DNA of 64,000 nt, taken from the NCBI GenBank assembly GCA_013433145.1, contig JACCHR010000028.1:177602-241601 (forward strand), given 5' to 3'. The translations under genes were made by a program, and so were the position numbers. Below the pieces are notes generated by a model that was not told where the DNA came from, searched no databases, and was given only the letters and a program-made list of their open reading frames with translations. This stretch comes from Ascaris suum. Lineage: Eukaryota; Nematoda; Chromadorea; Rhabditida; Ascarididae. This document shows positions 41,994-52,600 of the stretch, piece by piece. The stretch's first letter is position 1, and each line of letters starts with the position of its first letter.

Positions 41994-43342
41994 CTACATG
42001 AAATTACCCTAGAAAACAGAATGTGAGGTGACCGGGAGGAAGGGGAACGGAACAAGCTAATAATCAAAAGAATCCTCATCAACGAATTTAAAGAGCTTGA
42101 ACAACACTGGATTTTGATCAACGGTGAGCTGCACTTCTGAAACATACGTTCCAAGACAATAACGGATTTAGAGTAATAAAAAATAGTGGCATAATAAACG
42201 ACTTCAAGCAAATTCATAAGCACAACAACAAGACTGGGCAAAATTGTATAGATGCGACTCACAAGCAAATGCAAAAAAATCTCGCCCATCTGTCAACGTT
42301 TCAAATGAATAAACATAATAAACACAAGCCGGTAATGTCTTTCTTTCATATTTTTAAACCCTAAATTCTGTCATACTTCTCGAATATATTATCGAATTGA
42401 ACATCACCTAATCATTGTTATTTGATTTCAGAATTAGAACTCCATGAAAGAAAAGAAAGAATTAGAAACCTGCAACAAGTGGGCTCAAGCCCAATCTCGG
42501 CGTTTTGAGAAGGGAAGAGGATGAAATTGAATAAACCCTATGTGGGGGTGTATTGGCTGTTTTTAACGTTGTCGCCGTCGTCAGCTCACATACTCGCTGC
42601 AGCAACTTTGGACTTCTGTAGAGTCCTGGAAGGCGCGCCAAAACCGACTCGTATTCCTTCACTTAAATTCAGATGATTAATTTTGCGTAATTGATGACAG
42701 CTGCTAGTGTTGAAGGATTGCAAAAGATAAGCAATGAAATTGCGTAACTTCTAGAAAACAGTAATGAGCCGTCAGCCCAACAAAGGTTTGCATATTCTTA
42801 CGAAAAGATTCTGCAGTCCATTTGCGTCACACCTTGTTTAATCAATTTGCTTCTCTCTAATCAAACTTTTGTGAGACGCATAATAGGTTTGTGTTGGGAT
42901 CACTAAGGCTCAATGATTTCTGAGCCTCGACTGCGATTTTCGAACGTTCCAAAGGCATCTACAATGCTCTATCCCTCGCCCACACTATTGTTCTAAGGCC
43001 TCTCCATCACCCAGCACAACTCATGCATTACAGATTTGCAACAATAAACTAGACCATGCCTTTCCCACATTTGGCACAGCGCATATCGAGCGGTGAGTCA
43101 ACCTTCCCATTTGCTAAGAGACAACGCATGCCGAATCTTGATCAAAAATGATTCCATTCCGAATTCCTTCTAATTTGTTAAGAAATCATCTAAGCGCGAA
43201 AGCGTTACTATCAAAGACTAACCAACTCGCTTTCGCCCACATTTATGAGCTCACATTTCAAGAGTGAGGTAAGCTTAGATGCCCGCCTTTTTCCACGACA
43301 TCATGCACATATAGACTGGAATCAACATCGAAAGCGATCCTA
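39008..43342. repeat. Array 1, copy 10 (4335 bp)
   Basis: Carries the same ten-A run as copy 6; otherwise A at unit 409, G at 875 and A at 3357. Exons C and D of this copy are the candidate last exons of the single-copy gene that starts at 53924. Confidence 0.95.
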
Positions 43343-43632
43343 TCCATAACTAACTAGCTTCAAGAGAAACAATGTACAACAAATGTTTGTATAAATCACA
43401 AGACGTATAAATAAATAAGCACTGTTTCTAATAAAATACTAAACATACACATATTGTCGTCATTCCCTGGATGAATTGATCTGCGTGATCGTGTAAACGA
43501 AGACATACCAGGTGAGCATGAAGTGCCATCTTCAGATTGCGAGTGAACACGACGCATAGATTGCATTGTGGCAACGCTACTCCGTGCAAATGAGGCTCTC
43601 ATAAATGTGCATGGCGTCATTTCATAGTTCAC
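42057..43632 (-). CDS. Array-borne last exons (B, C, D) of the single-copy gene
   Basis: Exon B 43509-43632 (TTTTCAG acceptor, CCTG|GTATGT donor) reads a serine-rich segment with SMRRVHSQSEDGTSCSP. Exon C 42470-42661 (TTTAAG acceptor, GCAG|GTTTCT donor) begins KEYESVLARLPGLYRSPKLL. Exon D 42057-42136 (TTTCAG acceptor) reads VQLTVDQNPVLFKLFKFVDE and ends at a TAG. B leaves one base and C supplies two; C leaves one and D supplies two, so the join is exact. Whether this is how the gene really ends, or whether transcripts skip along the array, cannot be told from sequence. Confidence 0.5.
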
Positions 43633-46600
43633 CTGAAAATGATCCGCTGTGAGCAGTGCTTAAGACGCCCAAATCAAAAATTACAATTCTCTTTATGTAA
43701 TGATTCGTCATCAATAAGCCTCGTGCACGTTTTTTCAAAGAATCGCCGTCAGTGAACACACAAAAAAAACAAAACAAAACCAGGAGAGCGATACTCTGTT
43801 TCATACGTCCACAAAAAATCACCTCCATACCTGCGCAATCACCAAAATTCGTGGACAACGTTTAACATTACTGTTTCAATAAAACTGCAAGATTTCATAT
43901 CCATATACGGAATTTCGTAGTTCTCGACAGATTTCAAGAGGACAAAAGCCAAAGTTGCATCTAAAAACAGTATGTCGTCAGCAAAGAAATTCATCCACAC
44001 ACTTCAAGCAAATACCATTTCCATTTCCGCCGCCATTTTTATGGGTCATGCAAATTTTATGTACTACAGACATTTCTGATCATCATCTACCGTCTCTATC
44101 GAAGTTACCGACCTGGTGACAGCTATTTCGTGCACTAAAAAGCTAAAAAAACCTGCCACGCAAATTTACCGCAACTACCTGAAGTTCATTCACAAAGTGA
44201 TGAGGCATCAAGTGCTGGCACCACATACGACTTCCCAATCAACTTTTTTCACAGCGCTACGACTCAACAAGAAATTTGTGGCATCTCGCAACAGTAATAC
44301 TGATTATGCACAAACCTGGCCTTAGAAATTAAACAATAAATAACAATGGCTGAGATAGGACAGACTGCATACCTGTTGCACACTTGAAGGCTGCTCCTCG
44401 GGGACTGTATTCGAATTGGCACACCGCATTAAAGGTGTATTGTCATTCCGAGCTCTCGTTTCCGTGTTGCCTCCAATACACGACAACACGATATAAGTAA
44501 AGCCAAAATAAAGAGTTATAGTTCTGCTGATTATATCAAACGAACAATAGTTTATTCTTACGACGGCATTATCAGGGCAATTTGTCGAACGAGCTGAATG
44601 CTTCATTGAACATCGCAGTGATCCATAGATAAAACTGTGTGACACTTTTAATGACTTCCAATGAGAAGTGACTTAATCTAACGAACGACTGGTCGCAGCA
44701 CATAAAACCTTAGTGCAATATTATCCACTGAATGTATGGCAGATCAGCCGCCTAATAACGCAATATAATTGATTTAAACCCTCTCCTATAAAACGAAAAA
44801 ATAGACGCCTCATCGGTAAAAAACATTATAGACACCAAAATGAAATCAAACCGACTATTCGCCATGAACCCCTCCCCCCTTTCATCTGTAGCAAAAATGC
44901 ACAACACAGAGAAGATTTACTTTATTATTTAACCAATAAATTTACAAGAAATATTAAAGTGATTATAATTAATGCATCCGGCAGATATTCCGCGAACGAC
45001 TGAGTGGGACTACAGTCGCGTAGGAAAAGTTATTCACTACGAGGTTTCGTAACGTTCGGTTTACTTCTGTGGTTTCGTAACGTACATAAAGTTCAACTAC
45101 AGCCTCTCATACGTGTTCTCCATGATGTTAAACCAATCCAGAGCCACATTACTTAAAAAGCCAACAATGGTTAGCTGAAACTTCAAAGGACGAATATGTC
45201 AAAATACTCGTAAACTTTTCTTTCAGAGAAATTGTTTGAACATAGCAATACTGCAAAAAGAGCCCGAAATACTGACCAGCAATTTACTGAGATTCGATCA
45301 TGCAAAGCATTTTCTGAAGCTTTTTCAGGAGAAGGACAACCTGATCGACAGCTAATCTAATGGGCGCATATGGTCTGCTGAGAAGCAGCAGTTGGCTCTG
45401 GAAGAGTACTTCACATTCAATTCCAAAAACGTCAGTCATCTCCAGTTATGGGATAAGAAAAAATATCCCCAAGACAATCTCGCCACCTCCTGGATCTTCA
45501 TCCAGTTTTCCTCGCAGATCCCGCGGCACATATCAAGCAATAAAACTCACTCATTGGCGAGATGACCAGTGGCAATGAGGTGTTGCGTGCCCGGACCACG
45601 CTGACAATGTTCAATATTGCGACCGCCAGTAGCGTAGGCAGCAATGGGCATCCCTTAACGAAGTGTTCGCACACATTCTCGAAAACGTTCAATTCGAATC
45701 CTTCATACTGTTTGTCGGCAAATTTGCGATCAAATTGCCAATGAGCCAAGTATCGCATCATCGCTATCAAATACGCTGACAGACCATCTAAAACAACTGC
45801 GGAAAAGGCATATAAGAAAATACACCTATTTATTACCTCAGTGAAACACACTGTGCATCTTCCATCAAACTCTCCGTAAAAAGAGACAAGTTTTCAAGTC
45901 GTTCACACTCCAATTTTTCCTCGTTGAGAAGGTTGGAAGGGAAAGAATAAGAAGAGTATCATACCCCTCAATATTAGTTTCATCCATGCAACCACACGGC
46001 AAATCTGACATCGCCACTGAACTGGTCTGATGATAGCAAATCATAAGTGACATGCTGAAGTAACGTCCAGAGATAATAAGTAAATCTAACGATATCAACG
46101 GTTCATACTGGTAAAAAAACACAACGGAAAATAAACCCGCTCGAGTGAATGCTGATGTGAAGCGTACGAATATCTCTAGTCACTAATGAAGAGAAAAACG
46201 AAAAACTGCTTAACAGAAGTGCTCTCAAAGTCGACCATTAGTGGAAAAATACAATAAATCTTTACTCGAGTCGGAGTATTCACTATGCTCTATTACTCGG
46301 AGTACTATGGTCGGAGTATATTCACTAAAACTTATTAAGTCATAACCGAGATTTTACTAGGAGACCGAGAGGCATTAAATACAAATATTTCGCTTCGATG
46401 CATTGAAGATTTCTGCAGTGGTTTTGCCTCGACAAGTACTTTAAACCGCGAGCTCGCCACTGCCTCCCCCTTTCACGCCCCATTTCTTACTCTGCTCCGT
46501 CCAACAAAATCTGCCATCCTCCTCGGCCCCCCCCCTCCAAAAAAAAAAAACGCGCAGATGGGATTGCATACGTTTTGTATGCTTGTTCGAAAATGGCAAC

Positions 46601-49600
46601 ACAAATCGTCTTCCTCTCTCACGTAGACGATTCCCTTCTTGCCAACTCTCTCACAGTTCCACTTCACATCGCAGCCCGAAAATTCGAAATCGAAAACACT
46701 ATCCAGAGAATTTAGACGCAGCATCGTCCGTAACCTGTAACTGCGCACACCTCATATTCGACCTTTTCAAAATAACTGCAATGATATCGACTAAACTTTG
46801 CCAATCTAGTACAGATAATCGGTTGCTCGTTGAATAAAAGGTTAGCAAAAAAAAAGCAAATTAGAAAGTTGAGGTATTGGTTGAGGCAAAAAAAAGCAAA
46901 GTTTTGGTCCAAAAAGTAGACGAGAAAAGCAAAGGAAGCCATCGGTTAAAATCATGCAAGCAGTATATGATGGTTTCAAGATATATGGCAGAGATGCCAT
47001 AATAAACATTCAACAGATAAAAACTGCAGCCCCGCTAGATAAAAACCACTTTTTGAAAGACATGCTCAAAATTGGTTTAAGTATAGCGTTCGTGCTAATT
47101 CAACCGTACATCTGGGATTGGAAAGTGAAAGAAAGCAGCGCAAGTAGCCTGAGTTTCCATAAACAGTAAACAAAAACAAGCACACTGATGTTTTCTCATA
47201 GCTAGTCTCACGTAAAAATTCCCACCTTCCTCTAAGGTACTTAGAAAGCGTAAAGAACGTTTCATAAATTTGATATTCTCGATCACTGGTACGTTGATGA
47301 ATGTTTCACTCCTCAACTTAAAAAAAAAAACTTCAAGTTGCAAGAAGAGCTACGAAAAACCAAAGAGGGAACATTAATAAAACTGATTGCTGATTTGTTT
47401 GGCCCAAAAAATTGGCTCGTAGATCTGATTCCTAGCCTTTTTTTCACCTCTGTGATCGGCTGCTTGTCGATGGAAAGAACCCTCTAGAAAACTGCAACAT
47501 GAAAATTACGTTCTCGCGATCAGCACTCATAAAAAACAAAGAAAGCGTTCTTAGAAAAATTTATATGAAAGCCACAGAAAGAATGCACAGGTAAGATGAC
47601 CTTGACAGGAGGGCATCCTTCCACACATCGCCTCTGTAAACGGACATCGCATGATATGCCTCAGTGAAATCCTCTTCACTTGCTCGGCCACACTCTCCTC
47701 CTGCAAGTCCCAAGTCCAATATGTACATCTAATTTGAATCTTTCCTCAAAAACCGCATAACTCGTCGCCTACAGCAGCGTAATCAAACGACCCCACAATG
47801 ACAAATGCCAAGGATGCCTGGAAGGACAGCAAGATGTTGGAAGGCTCTAAAAACTAGATTATCCTCTCATATACATTTTTGCGCTAAAAGAGATACGCTG
47901 TGAGGAAGTACTTCCTTACCTGCGCTGCTTTCACTTTCCAATCCCAGAAGCACGGTTCAACTAGCACGAACACTACGACAATCGTACTTAAACAAATTTT
48001 GAGCATGCTTTTCAAAAATTGGTACTACAGCCTTCAGCAATTGCCCTCAAAACCCTTTAAATCCTCAACGTCACTTTTGCAAAAGTTCAATAAATATTCA
48101 ATATACCACATGGTTGACTTATCATTAAACGACTATGTACAGCTAAAAATGAGGGCACATCCACCAAGCGGCCAAAACATTGATCCTACGATAATATACT
48201 GTGCGCGCAAAGTACTTAAAAAAAAGCAATACCATATCCATATAAATATCACAAAGATTTGCGACCATGTACGACTAGGTCGTTGAAACTTTTCGTAACA
48301 AATACCTTTAATAAAATTTGCATAAATATTTCCTCTGTGTATTCAACATTGCCTCTCCGGTTATAGAAAGCATTCATCAACCAGAACAAATCCACTATGC
48401 CTATTGCAATAGAATAACTGAAAGTTTCCTTTTCCTTTTCACCAATAACTTATAGCTATATAAGCTATTTGAGTTTAAAAAAAGCACAAGCCGACTGCCA
48501 CTTCTCGAAAAAATGCATAAAAGAAACGAACGTTCTAGAAGAAATAAAAAGCATTGAGCTAAACAAATGTTTAATTTATTATGCGTAATGAAGCATCGAA
48601 GTTCAACGTTAGAAAACCCATAACATTACGGTAGACCTCATCTAACGTCTCTGGAACTAAGAATTCTGGAAGAACCCTCGAGGGCATCCGGAAGGTCAAT
48701 TGTAACAAAGTTAAAAAGGCATGGAAACAGCTATCGAAAAACACAAGAACCCACCAATTTTAGCATTCTTCTAATCTTAAAACGGCAAAATATTGTGTTC
48801 CCATTCCATCCCGCAGCTCCCATCTTTATCTCTCTCCCTTACAACAACGATTAGATTGAAAAATTTTGGGGGGGGGGGGGGGGGGAGGAAAAAAAACAAA
48901 AAACCAAAAGAAATTCTCTTCCAAAATATCACGGCCGATATGCAGAGCAAAGCACTATAATGGGTACAAAAAACAATTCATAAGATATCTTGGAATTTCC
49001 TATAGGTAACAAAAACAAATAAAACAATAAAGCGATTTTATTTCAAAAAATGTAAGCAAGCGTGGAAAGATTCAATGAAGTATGGCTGAAATACTGAAAA
49101 ATAAAAACTTAAAAAATATATGAAAAAAGATTCTAAAGATGGTAATGAATAATCTGTGACCAAACATAAAAAGATCAATAAAGCTGGTCGCTCTCAACTC
49201 TTATCCATTCATTCGAATATAAGTTAAAAGTGGCTCAATATCAGAATGAAACACACAGCTCTACTACTGTCGGAACACGATTAGACAAAGCATCATAAAA
49301 ATATGACATGTCAATATCACAAAGTGAAAGAAAAATGTGTAGAAAAAGCATGCAAACAATAGAAAAATTAAATAAATGAAGGATATCTTGTTGGGAATTG
49401 GTCATATATAACGTGAATATAAACATATAGTTTCTTTGTTACTTTAATGCTGCTTCTTATTATAAAAAACGAACTTTCATTGAGTTGTGATATATCCTAC
49501 GAACGCTTCAACAAAGAAGTCGTTTGGCGCTTAAGAGTGCTTCAACAGAAAATTTCGCAAAATATTGCAGCTCAAGCAACAGACTAATCCCAATGTCTTG

Positions 49601-52600
49601 CGTCAATATTTCATATTCCCCTCCTGCTTCATCTCATTTGCCTCCTTACAAATATGAAAAAACAAACCTGTTTTTCTTTTCTGGAAATCCTTTCTTCAGC
49701 GGAAAGCGGGGTACTCGGTTGGACCAGTTTGCCAAACGTGCGGATACTCTCAGTCGTTCTTACGTCTTGTTGAATGATCGCTGGCTTATTGGCTACTTCA
49801 ACGAGATCCGAGATAGCTGCATTAAGAACATCCGCCTTCTCTGCCTGCCGTGCCACATCCGCCGAGTTTGACTCTTCTTCCGTCTCCTTGAAATTGTAAC
49901 CGAGTTCCATTCGTTCCTCTCCAACGAATCGTACATCTTAAATACAAACAAAAACAAAAATTGAAATTGACTATACCACTCCACCAATTATCAACCACGA
50001 ATAGATGCTTGTTTATGAAAGTTGAAAACATTACACTCACCTAACCTTCAGATTCACAAATGAAGTGCCACTTAGTGGAGGAAGCCTACACCTTACCTGT
50101 CCACTTATCATTTCTCCCGCCTCTAACCTCCTTTTCAATAAAATATGCGATACGTTGCAAATGTAACGCATGTTCAATTAAATAAGTTTTGCTAGATTGA
50201 ACTTCAGAAAATATATGTACCCCAATGGTCGAAATCCAATCATAGAGAGTCTGAAAATGAAAAATGTGAGACATAAATCGCACCGCCCACAAAACAGCTC
50301 AACGATATTATTCCTAAATGTGATGTAAAGTGGCTTCTCAGGATTCCCCAACATACACGGAAAAAGATTTCAGAGTGAAGCGCCCACGATCTTAATCGGC
50401 ACCTCAGGCGGAACACACAAGAGGTTGCAAACAAAACTGGTAGAATTCGTGCTTCCCAAGTATCTTTCATTCACTTTTCTATACTTAGCACGAAATAAAG
50501 CGCCTGACTGATAGTTTACCTTATTTCATACATGCCATCTTGAACACGCTGCGAAATGCATAAAAACACACATCAAGCAAGAATAAGAAATCCGACGATG
50601 AAAACATCTTAATTCTAACCTCAACTCTAATTCCACGACAAAAAAAAATTAGCCTAAGCAACCCATTACTTCAAATGCGAAGAATGTGTGTACAAATAAA
50701 ACCTTACCCGTGGACTAATCATCGAAGGCAAGTTGCCATGAGATGATGACAGACGTCTTGACTTAGCCAAAGGCGAAGTGGGCATCTTCGACGGAATCGC
50801 GAATCTAGCTGGTACGATTCTTTCGTTTCGTTGTGTGAACTCCACCTTCTGTATTCTGCAATCATCATAGCGCGTCATATCATTTCTAAAACAAGTAAGC
50901 AAAATTCTTCCATATATTAGCTGATTACGCTTCAACGCCTCAAAATGCTGCATCTGAACATATCAGAATCAATTAAAGAGCAGAGTGAATTTGTGGAAGA
51001 GAATACAACGAAACAGAAACGATCAGATCTACGCAATATTCAACTTCTTATGTTAAACGAGCAAGTTCTCTATTTTTGGCTCAAAACTCTTGTCTTTTCA
51101 TGCCTTCTCCGACAAAAACTATACTATTTTCCAAATCTTTCCTGCTGGATTCGAATGCATTTATGTTCTTTTTCCATCCTTCAAATATGAATCACATCAT
51201 ACTCCATTAAAATAAAAGTGAAAAAACAACTTCAAATGAAGAATTAACCTCATCGCAGCAGCCGCATCAAAATTGTTCCTGTCAGCCGAATTACTGCCGA
51301 AACTGTACCGTTCATTAAAAGAAGCCGCACGATGTACCAAAACTGGTGTAGATGCCAACTTTTCCACTGGGATATCCGAGAACCTAGAAAGAATTTACCC
51401 GGAAAAATGTGAATTTGGTAAACAATAACGTTTGTTTCATATTTGTCCACGAAAAAGAGTACCGGAAAATGCGCTATTCTGGCAACTTCGTTTTAAAAAT
51501 TTTTCGACCTACTTAAATGTCCCGTAAGTATGCAGGTGTTATTTTCGAATAAAACGAATATATTTCATACAAGTAGAGCAACATTTACATTTAAATACAA
51601 CTTGCAATCGAAAAGAACTCCAGGCAAAAAAATCCTTTCTCCTTCAAAAATGGTCGCACTGAACACAGTCGAAGGATATATACGCAAAAAGAAATGACAG
51701 ACGTACTTCTAGGGATTCAAAGTTGTCAAAAAATTTACCTATATCTTAGACTTTCATTGCTTTTGTGCTAACGGAACACAAAAACGACAATGTTTTTAAA
51801 AAAACCGTTTCATTACTGCCTATGAACTACTTAATCCAATTACCTAAAAAAGATCCAGAAAAAAAATGTACATACAAAGTGCAATCGGCTGCAAAAAATG
51901 GAGCACATAGTGTAAGTTCCTCTCTCAACAAACGAACCTGTATAGTTCGCTCTCTTTGAAAGGTTCAGTGACATCCGACTCACCACGAACAGCGCAAAAC
52001 AATCTGTGTGCCATAAATTTACTTAACAAGAGTGCGCAATTCTTCCTGAAAAAAAAAATTTACCAAATCGCTTCAAAAATATGACAGCGTCATCTTTAAC
52101 GTGCACATAAACGATTTCACTGAATTTAACAGAAACATTGATTTTTACAACCTTTTCTATGCGGAAAGCTTTACATTTTCCTTATAAACCAGAAAATAAT
52201 ATATTCGTATAAAAAATGATTATAGCAGAAAGGAAAATTTTATGGCAAAAAATGGCAAAATGGAACGCTGAATTTTTGCTAAATGCGACGAATTGGTCAA
52301 AATTGATGCCAAATTGCTATCTATTTAAGTTCAATTTGCATGCTGCCATTTTCGGCACCATCGACGTGTTTAACATCTACTCACGATGCATGGCCTCCGG
52401 CCTGTTGGATAAACTTCAAAACTTCGTTCAGTGCCAATATTTTAAGAAAAAATTCATCGATCTATCGTACAAACCCGACGAAGAAAGATCATTGAAACAG
52501 GCAGAAAAATACAAGGAATAAACAAAATAATTAAGCCCTCATTTTGCCCTTGTCTCGCTACTGCTTCCTAACTAAAAAAAATAAATCCTTTCGAACACAT

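Larger units (their letters stand above)
1..44351. repeat. Tandem array 1 of a 4334-bp unit (10 full copies plus partial)
   Basis: The sequence repeats with a period of 4334 bp; two copies are 4335 bp because of one extra A in a poly-A run. Taking window base 1 as unit base 1, copies start at 1, 4335, 8669, 13003, 17337, 21671, 26006, 30340, 34674, 39008 and 43343. The last copy breaks off after unit base 1009. The left edge lies outside the window, so the true copy number is unknown. Copies differ at only a handful of sites (unit bases 409, 875, 1081-1089, 2344 and 3357). All copies have the same orientation. Each unit carries minus-strand exons of a DEPDC1/LET-99-like gene, so this is amplified genic DNA rather than a simple satellite. 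Confidence 0.97.

Noticed and set aside
1..44351. CRISPR array, ribosomal DNA or centromeric satellite as explanation of the repeats
   Set aside because: The unit is far too long for CRISPR and contains no rRNA-like sequence. It carries spliced coding sequence, unlike typical short centromeric satellites.
47900..48286. 128-codon plus-strand frame
   Set aside because: It overlaps one arm of an inverted repeat, has no recognisable motif and biased low-complexity composition, and lies opposite the gene strand in an intron.
49629..49871. Plus-strand frame of 115 codons opposite the exon at 49668-49936
   Set aside because: It is the complement of the phase-consistent minus-strand exon. Its own translation has no motif and no splice partners.
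52216..52521. 101-codon plus-strand frame
   Set aside because: No motif and no neighbouring plus-strand exons. It lies inside the minus-strand DEP gene and may be a shadow of the candidate exon at 52385-52461.
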